From contig JAIXMO010000020.1 of assembly GCA_025677825.1 (NCBI GenBank), positions 372,001 to 436,000 on the forward strand: a stretch of DNA of 64,000 nucleotides, in the 5' to 3' direction. This document shows positions 35,119 through 45,782 of the stretch, piece by piece; positions within the stretch are counted from its first letter, which is position 1; every line of letters begins with the position of its first letter. Source of the stretch: Helicostylum pulchrum. Its lineage: Eukaryota > Mucoromycota > Mucoromycetes > Mucorales > Mucoraceae. The notes under the pieces are model-generated. The model saw only the letters and a program-made list of their open reading frames with translations, was not told the DNA's origin and did not search any database. Both the position numbers and the translations under genes were made by a program.

Positions 35119-38081
35119 ATGGACCTCAGCAGTTTACTTAACACGCAAAAAGAATCGAGTTTATCATTAAAGGATATCGATCAACTACTTGCGGATCCAG
35201 ACAGTGCAGTTATTATCGATAAAATACGGTCCAGCACGAGCTTCATTTACCCTACCCAAAAGGCGGAATCATTTGTATTCTTTGACAGGTTTATTCAAAT
35301 ATTACTTTCCATTGATCTAGAAGACGATCCTTACAGCGCACAGTATACCAAGTCAATTATCATCGATGCATTTCGTAAATGTGTAAATGGACTTTTACAA
35401 CAACATGGCAACACTTGGTTAATTGAATTTCCTTACCATATTATACCAAAAACTTGGGTAGCTTTACGTAAACAATCCGATGTCACCATCCTTGTCTACC
35501 TGTACGGATTAGTACTTACCTCTGCAAATACAGCTGCGTCGAAAGAATGGCTTCAAGCTATGATGCGATTTATACAGTCAAACTATGTTGGTATTGTCAT
35601 TCACCTTTGGCTCACCTGCTGTTGTACTTTGGAAGGAAACGAGTTGATGGATGACGATTATGCACAGACGGTATTTTTACACGGATTGAATGATAGACTA
35701 AGACAAGAACCACTGTACGCATCCAGTGTTGCAAAAGAAATGTTGGTTGTATTAAAAAAGACAGATACGCAATATTTGGCGACGCACGTAGATCAATACT
35801 TGGGTAATGCGTTAGCGAGACCTGTGTTTACAAAGGATGCCTTTATTGTAGGATACTTGGGATTAGAAAATGCTTGTCGACTGCAATCAAGTGAGTATCC
35901 TTTTATTTCAAGAATATATATGCAATATCAAGCTCAAGCAGGTAATATAGTAAAGAAAGAAAAAAAAAATAGTCATCTTGCTCTCCTACTCTTTTTTTTT
36001 AATAACACTAAACTTGTTTTATTTAACAATTAGAGAGTCAATTAGAAACCGAGAACCCATTATTGAATAAAGAGTTATTAGAATCTTGGGCAGCGGATAA
36101 ATACGCTCAAGCACAATCAATTCGAAAAGGAACGTTATTTTGGATCCAAAAGATGACGTGCATGACACCTACCGCATTTGATATTTATTTAAAAAAGGCT
36201 GTTTTAAAGCACTACCCGGCAGATCGAAAGACGGTTTTGGACCTTTTACTAGCAGATTGGACCGTCCGAGACAGATTCCATCGACATTTAAATCTGGTCG
36301 CAGATATAATGTTATCCTTACTCTCTAAAAAGACTTACAACAAACGATCCGCACCCTACTATGCATTTGTACAACTATTCAATATACCAGATGAACACCA
36401 TCAACAAGACACAGAAGCAGCAGATGCATCATATTACGAAACAAAATCTGGAGCCTATATTGATTTATCACAATTCAGCAACTGTTCAGATCAGGTATTA
36501 ATGAACGGATGCTGTCAATTATTACAACGCATGACAAGAGCAAACGCTAGTCAGCATGTCAAAGATTGGGTAGGAGATTGTTTACAAAATGCCAGCGCAG
36601 ATATTGTGCAACACTATGTTGGTTGGCTTGCAGTAGGATTAAACGAAGAGTTTGAATTGAAAAGAACATCAACTTGTTTTGCGCCCTTCCTTAAAGTAGC
36701 TTTATCCTCTTGTGTTTCTCTTTCCGCTTATGTAGTACCAACATTACTGCAGACATTTACGTATGAAAGTATACAATGGCTTTTTAAACAAGGTGAAGAC
36801 GCCAACACAATGCTAGTACATTACTTTGACGACGGACCTCAAGTTTCGAAATATATGATGGTGCAAGGTCTCTTTGTAACCAAAAAGAAGAAATATATTG
36901 ATTTATTGCTTACTCACTTGCGAGAAATCATGTCTGGAACAGACCCAAAGGTACCAAAATCCCGTGCTTGGTTTAAAAATCATTTCTTGGGTGTCATTTT
37001 ATCTCTGTTGGGTGAAGATGCCAGTGGACAAGGTGTAGCGTGCTGTATATTTCGTCAGCTGTTTAAAACACGAGATGACTTCGAATGGTATTTTGCTACA
37101 CCACTAGTCCCTGCGGCCAAAAAAATCAATTTCAAACCTCTGGATTTATCAAACTCTCATGACATCTATTCAGTGAAACAAAGTGGATTGGCGGCTTTAC
37201 TACAGGAAATGGTGAGGTTAGGGGACACAGGAAAAAAGGAGCGACTGATCAAGGTCTGGTTTGATTTATGGACAAGTGGATCGAAATTTACGGTACCTGT
37301 CAGCTGGGTGTTACAATGTGCCGGCTTGTATGATCAAGCGCCTGTCCTGGTGAAACAAATGATTAAGCGGTTTGTCCATATTGGGCTTCAACAGCAGCAC
37401 CATCAAGAAGAGCACGATATTATGCGAATGGCACCGGAAAGAAAGTTTCTGGACCGTATTATGGATTTAGTATTACTGTCTGATACGCCTGAACCCGACA
37501 GCTTATTCGAACTGGTCTTGAATGTGTCGCATCAACCAGATACATTTAGAGATATTATTTGGGCAATCATTAATATCCTTATCGAACTCTCGGAAGAGCT
37601 GGAAGTAGAAATCTCTTTACAGGCTTCACAACCTACACCGCCAAAGAACAAAGTATCGAAACGAGCCGCTCGACATATCAACAAAAAGCAAAAGAACCTG
37701 ACTGCGCGTAAACTACGTGACGCTATGAAAAAGCACGAAGAAGAACTGGAAAAGTTTTTGCAAGAGAGTAAAAACAATTCGATTAAAGCACTGACAACGC
37801 TTGTGCAACGCGTGTTTAATTTTCTGCTACGATTAGTAAACAATACAACGCTGGCAGAGGATACAGCGAATTCATGTTTATCCATTAAACAAGATATTCA
37901 ACATGAACTTACAATTATACCCTTATTCTATCTACCTCTCTCCAAACTAGTGCGCTTAATTCGTGAACCTGAAGATTTACAAGAGGATATCCAAACCACC
38001 ATTGATTTAAGCTTAGAATATTTAAAAAAGCAACCTGATCGTTCTCTTTACGAAACATCTCAAAAAATACTTTGTCTTTAA
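35119..38081 (+). CDS. Large alpha-helical protein of unknown function
   Basis: Two exons, 35119-35941 and 36034-38081; 956 residues, clean frame across the intron. No membrane segments and no signal peptide. The whole length is predicted-looking helix with many Leu and short amphipathic repeats, suggesting HEAT/ARM-type scaffolding. Near residues 815-860 there is a strongly basic stretch (NKVSKRAARHINKKQKN, then RKLRDAMKKHEEELEKF) that could bind nucleic acid or act as a nuclear localisation signal. I could not name a family; large nuclear helical scaffolds such as Integrator-type subunits are one possibility, stated only as a hint. The start ATG follows a long T tract and no in-frame ATG lies close upstream. 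It is intact, so presumably functional. Confidence 0.8.
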
Positions 38082-38176
38082 AAATAAATAATTTTGTTAA
38101 AATGCATATTTTTATTATTATCGCTTTTATATATGTAGTATATTATGTACAGTGTGGTATGGTATGTGTTCGGTAA

Positions 38177-39781
38177 TTAATAAACACATTCAGGATCATG
38201 TAATTTCAACAAGTTAGATCCCTCTTCCTTCTTTATATCGTCGTTAAAGATAGCATCTTGAGATAAACCGGATGCAGTCATTAAATTTGAAGCTACACCT
38301 TCCAAACTCTTATTTTCATGTTTTAAAACATTGACAGCGTGACCTACAATCAATAATCCAGGAGGTCTACTTCCACCGCAACTTTCCAATAACTGAACAA
38401 TATTTGAAAGACTACCCCAAATGACACGTTGATCCTTGCAACTAGCTCTTTCCACAATAGCACAAGGAATATCTGCTGGATATTGTTGCGTTGCCATTAA
38501 ATCCTTCGTTAAAGCTTCTAAACGATGAATAGCCATTAAAAATACATCCGTACGATGTTGATCAAAAGTGGGTAAAGGAGCGGAAGAGTTTCGAGCACCG
38601 GTACCGGTAGTAACCAAGAACTGAGAAGCAACGCCACGATGTGTTAAAGGAATTCCAGCTAAAAGGCCAGCAGCAACAGTAGAAGAAATACCGGGAATGA
38701 CTCGAGGAACAATACCATGCTTGCGGAAGAACAAAACCTCTTCACCGCCGCGGCCAAATAAGTAAGGATCACCTTGCTTAAGACGTACAACATTTTTACC
38801 TTGCTTCATTGCCTTTAACGCCATTTCATTAAACTCATCTTGTGCAGCATCAGCATTCCCCGGGAACTTGCGAGCAATTTTCAATTCACAATCTACCAAG
38901 GCCACAACTTCCGCAGGAACAATTTTATCGGATAAAACCAAATCAGCGCTCTTGATTGCTTTGTAAGCAGCCATAGTTAATAAATCAGGATCGCCAGTAC
39001 CAGAGCCAACCAATACAATACTGCCCAAAGACGTTACTTTATCACTTGTAAGTTGTGTTTTAAGGGGGGACACGGCAGATTCCAAACTTTCGTATCCTTC
39101 ATCATGATGGTATGATTCCAATAACTCTTCCATATCACGATTCGATAACTGGGCTAACCTTTCCATACTCCAATATTCACAAATTTGAGCTAACCATTTC
39201 ATACGTCTAATACCAGAAGCAGAGCTTGGGTCAGAAGCACGTACTTTCTTTCTTAGAACACCTACTCTATTAATGGCATCACCCAAGTTGGCAGGTAAAC
39301 CAGAAGTGATATGACGACGAATACGACTTGATAATTTTGATGCTTGACCATTTGTAGAAACTGCAATTTGAAGTGATTGATCTCTATAAGTTGAAGTCAT
39401 GAAGAAATCCGAGAATTCACTATGATCGGATACGTTGACTGGAATAGCATGTTGACGCAATTGCTTGATGATTGACTCATTGTCTGCGGAGGTTTGACAG
39501 ATAAAGGCCAATTCGAATTGATACCTTTGTAAAAGGACAGGATTAAATTCGGGAGTTAATAAAGTGACTTGATTCTGATCAACTCTGTATTGAAGTTCAG
39601 AGCACATGAATGTAGGATTTGAAACTAAATATACTTTAGCGTCGGCTTCGAGGGAAGATAATACACGACTTGCTGCAATGGTGTTTTCACCAATGACTAG
39701 AATATTTTTGTTTTTGGCTTGGAATGCCAACATGAGTGAAGCACCGCCTTGAGGTATAGGTACTCTAGGTTGAAAAGACAT
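38177..39781 (-). CDS. MET1: Siroheme synthase / uroporphyrinogen-III C-methyltransferase
   Basis: Single exon, 534 residues. It makes precorrin-2 from uroporphyrinogen III with two S-adenosylmethionine molecules, on the way to siroheme, the cofactor of sulfite and nitrite reductases. The N-terminal half (about 20-225) is Met8/CysG-like: a Rossmann start NILVIGENTIAASR, then NVSDHSEF with the position of the catalytic Asp (119), VSTNGQASKLSSRIRR and a helical dimerisation segment. The C-terminal half (about 253-500) is the methyltransferase: VGSGTGDPDLLT, VRLKQGDPYLFGRGGEE (332-348), PGISS, AGIPLTHRG. The usual GGG of the NAD loop is GEN here, so oxidation by this protein is in question. The start at 39781 was chosen because the upstream in-frame extension is low-complexity. 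It ends 96 bases from the 3' end of the preceding plus-strand gene. Confidence 0.93.
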   Translation of the reverse strand: MSFQPRVPIPQGGASLMLAFQAKNKNILVIGENTIAASRVLSSLEADAKVYLVSNPTFMCSELQYRVDQNQVTLLTPEFNPVLLQRYQFELAFICQTSADNESIIKQLRQHAIPVNVSDHSEFSDFFMTSTYRDQSLQIAVSTNGQASKLSSRIRRHITSGLPANLGDAINRVGVLRKKVRASDPSSASGIRRMKWLAQICEYWSMERLAQLSNRDMEELLESYHHDEGYESLESAVSPLKTQLTSDKVTSLGSIVLVGSGTGDPDLLTMAAYKAIKSADLVLSDKIVPAEVVALVDCELKIARKFPGNADAAQDEFNEMALKAMKQGKNVVRLKQGDPYLFGRGGEEVLFFRKHGIVPRVIPGISSTVAAGLLAGIPLTHRGVASQFLVTTGTGARNSSAPLPTFDQHRTDVFLMAIHRLEALTKDLMATQQYPADIPCAIVERASCKDQRVIWGSLSNIVQLLESCGGSRPPGLLIVGHAVNVLKHENKSLEGVASNLMTASGLSQDAIFNDDIKKEEGSNLLKLHDPECVY

Positions 39782-40223
39782 TTTTATAAATAAAGAGTTG
39801 GGGGAGGGGGAGAGTGAGTGCAAAAGATAATGTAATTGTTTTTTTTTATACAGTCGAAAGCAATTGAGGATTATATAGTGTGCATCCAAAAAAAAAATAA
39901 CTCGCAAATCAGAATTATTGTTGATGTTGTCACTTGTATGCCCAATCACATTGTTTATTATGATTGGTTGCAAATTACGCAAATCTATGGCGTGCCCGTT
40001 TGTAATAATACATCTTTTTTTTTCTTTTTTTTTTGTTTCCTATAACCTTGTAAATGTATTACTCTTTTTTATTATTATTGTATTTAAAAACTGTATTGTA
40101 ATTCCGTAGAATTGTACAATTGTCATTGTGATGGATACGGGCAAAAAAAAAGTATAATAAAAAAATAAAAACGGAATGAAATGAAATGTGTGTAACTTAA
40201 AAAAAAAAAGATTTGCCGCATTT
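39782..40223. other. Intergenic, promoter of MET1
   Basis: Lies between MET1 and the 3' end of the acyltransferase gene, both on the minus strand. T-rich tracts, no gene. Confidence 0.45.
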
Positions 40224-41253
40224 TTAAAAGGTAAACGCAAGGTTCATTATTTTCTTCACCAGTAATAGATAAGGAACCAAAAAGACCCAAATATGAGCCA
40301 AATCTAAGATTGAATTATTTCGAAGTTTAATTGGTACTTCAATAGTACGATCTTGAGGAGGGAATGAGCCATTCTTATAGAAATGACCCATCAATTCATC
40401 TTTCTCGATCCATCTTTCGTGAACCCATTGATTAAACTCTTCTTCAGCTTTAGGAATACTACCGATCTTAAAGCGACGCACTTGTACATGAATCTTTTTA
40501 GGAAAGTGTTTAAAAAAGAAGATACTTTGGATCGTATAAACTTCTTCCGGTATTTCGTTAGGTCCAACTCCAGAATATCCAATAGTAAAATCGTACATAT
40601 ATTCAACACTGTCATCTAAAGTTGTAGTACAAAGTCTTAATCCTGTTGAACGAGGTAGTAAAGTATATCTATTATCTCTCTATGGATATTATAATAATTA
40701 GTTACTACGGATACACGCAGGCAGTTTTTTTCTTTTACTTACAAGGTTGTTTTTTTCGGCAAATTCTTTTGATCTTTTACGTGTGCATGGTGATACAACT
40801 ATATATTTAAATTTAATTAGTTACCATAGTTTCTCTTGACTTTTTTTCTTCGTGTATAGCATACCAGTGCCTTCAGGGAATAATACAAGCCACATGGGTT
40901 GATCACTCTTTTTCGATCTTTCCAGGTTACTTTCAATTGTCTCTTGATCCAAAGCCAATTTTCTCTTTAAAAATATAAAGTCAAAGAACCTCATACCCTA
41001 AGTAAAGCAGAATAAAATGTTAAAAAAAAAAAAGGGTGCTACTACGTAATTGTTTATCTTTACCCTAAAAAAAAAAGTTAAATTCAGGTACGAACTCAGT
41101 ATAACTTATTTAACAACTTACAATCCATAAACAGGTAAATTCTTTAAACTATGCTTCAATATAATCTTGACCACACCATGAGCACCAGCTAAATGAGCAA
41201 TACACCAAATATAAATCCAATCCGCATAAATCTATACAGGTTCTAATGTTACT

Positions 41254-41298
<45 letters not shown>

Positions 41299-41700
41299 CG
41301 CGTTGTTAATATATCAACTTACTTGATGATTAGCAATAGCTATAATTCTCTTTGGGAATACCAAGCTTGTAATATCTCCAGTCTTTGAGTCTTTTTGAAC
41401 GATATCATCCAAGTCACCACAACTTTGATCAAATGTCATTACGACATCACTAGGTGCGAACCATTGTACTAGAGCCACCAAGTTCTGGGACCACATTCTC
41501 ATTGTATACGAAATAAACTGGCGATACTTTTTAAATGAAAAGGGGTAGATAAATAATGAGTAAAGTTGGGTAAACACTATACATGTTGACTGAAAGAATA
41601 AGCCAAAGTTCACGAATAAAATCTGTAGTATCGTTTTCGGTGACCACAGTGATATTTTGGGTTTTATATGTTGTGAGTTGGTGGTAATGTTGGTCGCCAT
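40224..41700 (-). CDS. Lysophospholipid/1-acylglycerol-phosphate acyltransferase (AGPAT, LCLAT1/Cst26-like)
   Basis: Five exons on the minus strand: 41700-41323, 41231-41122, 40989-40865, 40798-40743 and 40679-40224; 374 residues. It transfers an acyl chain from acyl-CoA to a lysophospholipid, probably in the ER membrane. The catalytic NHxxxxD motif (NHQIYAD, His125 and Asp130) spans the first intron, and the second motif FPEGT is at 200-204. A hydrophobic N-terminal segment (about 20-55) and a C-terminal one (about 350-368) anchor it. The later part (YDFTIGYSG, FFKHFPKKIHVQVRRF) fits the long AGPAT branch that includes human LCLAT1 and yeast Cst26. The third exon must start after GGTATGAG to keep phase. 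Intron 1 contains a CA microsatellite. Confidence 0.9.
41250..41294. repeat. CA microsatellite inside an acyltransferase intron
   Basis: About 22 uninterrupted AC units between exon 1 and exon 2 of the acyltransferase gene, on the plus strand (read as GT/TG in the transcript). It lies 19 bases from the intron 3' splice site. Confidence 0.9.
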
Positions 41701-44699
41701 TGTTAACGAAAGAGATGAAGAAGAAGAAGAAGAAGAAGAAGAGGAAAAAAAGGGGAGTGGGGGTTAATGCCATACAGCTTGTATTTACTTTATTTTATTC
41801 CCCGTTCCTCGTGATAAAAAACAACAAACACCCAGTGGTATCACTTCATTATAAAAAGTCCATTATTAAAGCAATAAACGTAATTGAAAGACCACACTCA
41901 CATGTTAATATTTAAACAATGACAGCTTGTAAGCTATTAGACATTATACGTGGCCCAATTGATAGTATGTATATCATTTTCATATGCTAATAATAGTGCT
42001 TTATTGATATTTTTAGAAAGGCGCATGAATATATGTATTTACTTTTTACCCCATTCAATTGAATCACGCTTGACCCTAAATCCAACTTTTAAAAAAGACT
42101 TTTTTGTGACCAAATATCGTTCCGGGAGCGGGACCGCGCTATCATATACACACCCGTTTTCTGTATACTTGATTTGAAAAAAAAAAAAAAAAAAAAGACT
42201 TGTCTCAGCTCCAAGCTTTCGTCCCCCTCATATTTATTCCCAAAAACAGTAGGAAACTCTGCAATTCGGAAGGCAAAAAAAAACCACCGCCTAAATTTAA
42301 CTTGTCACTGACCGAATTAAGTTATGGTACCTTCGCAGTTACCAGCCACAGAAACGGGTTAAAGTAATTGTCTATACACTCGATATGACCGATAGACTGA
42401 TTTTGCAAGATGATGTGTACAACACTAGATAAGGTCCCTTATGCATGTCTTACATGACTCATCATCGCGGTCATATTTTTGGGTTATCATTTCTTATAAC
42501 CTGTAAATGAAAGAAAGAGAGAGAGAGAGAGAGTAAACACCTTTATATATCGGTCAATTGAATCCAATTAAATAAATGCTGTGTAGCATCTATCTAAGCA
42601 TTTCATAAGCAGTATTACCAACTATTTAGATATGGCGTTTTAATTTCATAATCCAAAAAATAATGGATAGTGAAAGAGAGAGGGAAAGTACATAAGTATG
42701 TGTGACGGAAATGACGAAGATCGGGCAGTATTAGTGACCCCAGTGTTCACAGGAAAAAAGTGGCTGTGCTCACATCTAGATAGAGAGAAAGAGAGTGTGT
42801 GTGTGAGAGTGAGAAAGAGGAAAAGATGACAAAGATGAATAGTTTTAAATATAGCGAACCAGCGGCATCACTCGGATAAGATCGTTTATAGGTATACGTC
42901 GATATTCAAAAACAGACGCGTGTGCATAGATTTCTGTAGAAAAAAAAAGACCGTAGTGGTTAATATTTTACACAGCAAGTTAAGTACCTTTGAATAAAAC
43001 AGATGAGCGCACTGTCTCACAAAGAGTAATCTATAATTATTGAATTTCAGCCAATGCGTAAAAAGATTTTCTTGTAATACAAAAAGAGTTTGGTCCATAT
43101 TCAATCGATACCGTTACTCCCACGTGTACAATACGTTACTTATTTGTCCAGACTCTCTCTCTCTCTGTTTGTTATATAGATTACGTATATGTATTCTGAC
43201 TCATTATTATTTTCTCTCGAGCTTGTCAATTGATGTCAATTGTAGCCGTAAACACTTTGTCATAAATCGGGTAAATGAAAGGAAGGGGGGTAAATTTATT
43301 TATAAAGTTTAATTTAATACACATACGGATTGGTTCCAGTGGTTAGATGATGACCTCCCATTCTTAATCAACTTCATGTCTCCATTGAAACCAACAGATG
43401 GTAAAATCCACGCGATAGGAAAGATAAGCTCAAAACAACAGGTTGTTTATATAGATCTTTATACAATCAATTGACAATATAGTAGCTCCAGCTTATTTCT
43501 TTTCTCTTCTCCGGAAAATTTCGTTTAATAACGTGTCTTAGATGTGGCACGACGGGAAGAACTAGGGGTGCGCCTTGGAAAATTCAGATCTAACTTTTTG
43601 ATGCACATTAAAGATGATAGAGTTTCGTGTTTCTATCCGTGGAAAAATCCCCAATAGAAGATTCTGAAAGGGCGTACAAACAGAAGGGGCGAAAAAAGAA
43701 AGATTACCTTGTAAAAGTTGCTTTTTTACTGGACAGTTATGATCATCAAAAAGTATCATAATATGTTTTACGTGTAATAATAATAACCAAATCTCAATTG
43801 ATATACGTTATGTTTATATAGAAAAAAGGCTTGTTTGTATATAAACAGGATATAATATTTTTACGGCTATTTACTTTATTTTGCGTACGCGTATATACAA
43901 ATAAACGAATGACAGGATAAATAGGAATGAATCATTCGACATATTGTTTAAAATGAAATGAGTTTTTGTGATAAGAGAGCATGCAAATTGAGAAAATACA
44001 TCAAGTAATGATTTTAAATAAATACTAAACCCTCGTGCTTATAATGTCTACTGAAATATCCCAATTAAGGTATTACTTGGTATCGTTACCTCCCCCCGTT
44101 TCTTGAACATTTATAAATTAAAATCCGTAAAAAGATCGGGTCATTTTATATGTTATAATGGTAAAAGAACGCAAAAAAAAATCTCGTGTATATATGAACA
44201 CTGAACTTTTTCTCTCTGTAAAAAAAAAGGTTTTTCTATATCACAAATATACAAGCCCAAAAAAAAAATCTTGGTTTCGGAATTCTTTCGGTTTTTTTTT
44301 TTATATATTTTCAAACCCACATGCGATAAAAGGGTATCCGACGAGACGAGACTTAGCATATGATTGCGTCAATGTACTAGCTCTTTTTTCTTATATAGCA
44401 AACGAGACAAAGTTTAGTACGTGTAACTAAACAAGTTGTGTACACCTATTCAAATCCTTAAAAAAGACAGGGTATCTAGACCCAGAAATGCACACAGGCC
44501 CCCGTTACAGGAGCCACCCAGGTACTACCTTAAGATCGTCTAAAAACTGATTTAAAGGTTACCTAATGGTATGAGACCATCATCCAAAAAAAAAAAACTA
44601 TATATAAAGGACCTCTTTTTTTCTTCTTGTCATCGCTACGAATTTACAACATTTTATTTTTTTTCTTCCTTGTAAAAAAAAATACCCAAATAAAAAAAA
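41701..44699. other. Gene-poor region
   Basis: About 3 kb without a supported gene. Holds a GAA microsatellite (about 41717-41742) just upstream of the acyltransferase ATG, an A run at 42177-42196, GA and GT tracts (42518-42532, 42781-42815) and CT tracts (43151-43166). Short open stretches on both strands show no motif. The last part is the promoter of the gene at 44700, with a TATATATAAA box near 44599. Confidence 0.4.
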
Positions 44700-45782
44700 A
44701 TGGACCTCCCTGATTCATTTGAAAACCAAATTGACTTACCCAACCTTGACTTTTATTCACCCTCTCCATACTCACCTTCTATAACCGAATCATCTTCTTA
44801 TTGCTCCTCCCCATCATCTATAAAAGATAATACATTACCTCCTCCTCATAGAATATATCCTCTTACATTAGAAAATGTTTCTAAAGTTGAATTAGCTGAC
44901 CCATCTAGTATGCCACTTGCTCGTTTTTGCAATGAACTGAAAGCACCCGAACCAATTTATAATACCAATACTGGCTCAACGACTACTAGAAAAATGGTGC
45001 GTAAATTCCAGCAAGATAAAGTTATAGAATCACCTCGTTTATTACCATTCCCTTACCACAATGATTCTTACTTTTTACCAACTGCTGAGCATGATTACCC
45101 CGGCGGATTTTCCGTCACGGATGCTTCCTCATCTATGGTAAGCCTATCTGTCTACACCACGGGTTCACGTCAACATTTGACTAATAATTCGACAAATCCC
45201 AGCCTCTACCACCCTCAACAACGTGGGTACCAGCGACAACTCCTGTCATCGCCCTCAAAGTCACACTTTTATTCTAAAAAGAGACACGATGACGATACTT
45301 TAAGTAATTATAGCAATAAACGAAGAGCTATTAGTGTTACACCATCATCGCCTTCGACATTGCGAGAAGACACCATTGTTCCACAAAGAAAGCGCCGTAG
45401 TAATAATAGATTCGCACTTAAATTTAAACAAAAGTTACTTGCTTTCAAATCTTCCAATTCCACCATCTTGGAGTCTCGTTTACAACACCCTCTATCTTCT
45501 TCGGCCTCTATTGTTTCAAATACCGTGGTATTGACTACCAATGATACGACAACAACAAAGATAAAGCAACAAAGATATGAATCATTACAGTATAATACTC
45601 CTCGACAACAACAACAACAACCCGTCAACTGTGCTTGGTATGAAAAACTCTGGAAGTTCATCAAACCCGCATCTCTTGTAAAAAAAGACAACAGATCTTC
45701 TATTACGCCAACAAAAGCTGTCTGGTACAGCCAATTCCGGTGTAATCCTCCTCCTCCAACAGGTATTACATTACTTTCTTAA
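44700..45782 (+). CDS. Disordered Ser/Pro-rich protein of unknown function
   Basis: Single exon, 360 residues. I recognise no domain. The N-terminal part is rich in Ser, Pro and Tyr; a compact segment around residues 60-80 (LENVSKVELADPSSMPLARF) may be a short conserved motif. Basic clusters occur at about 165-185 and 215-250 (KKRHDDD, NKRRA, QRKRRSNNRFALKFKQK), which could be nuclear localisation signals. No signal peptide or membrane helix. A TATA-like box sits about 100 bases upstream and the CDS begins after an A-rich leader, so it looks expressed. Codon use and Gln/Ser homopolymers are ordinary for such fungi. It may be a regulatory protein, but this is a guess. Confidence 0.65.
   Translation: MDLPDSFENQIDLPNLDFYSPSPYSPSITESSSYCSSPSSIKDNTLPPPHRIYPLTLENVSKVELADPSSMPLARFCNELKAPEPIYNTNTGSTTTRKMVRKFQQDKVIESPRLLPFPYHNDSYFLPTAEHDYPGGFSVTDASSSMVSLSVYTTGSRQHLTNNSTNPSLYHPQQRGYQRQLLSSPSKSHFYSKKRHDDDTLSNYSNKRRAISVTPSSPSTLREDTIVPQRKRRSNNRFALKFKQKLLAFKSSNSTILESRLQHPLSSSASIVSNTVVLTTNDTTTTKIKQQRYESLQYNTPRQQQQQPVNCAWYEKLWKFIKPASLVKKDNRSSITPTKAVWYSQFRCNPPPPTGITLLS

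Noticed and set aside
39782..39982. Longer MET1 N-terminus
   Set aside because: The upstream in-frame stretch is low-complexity and precedes the family start; it is most likely 5' leader.
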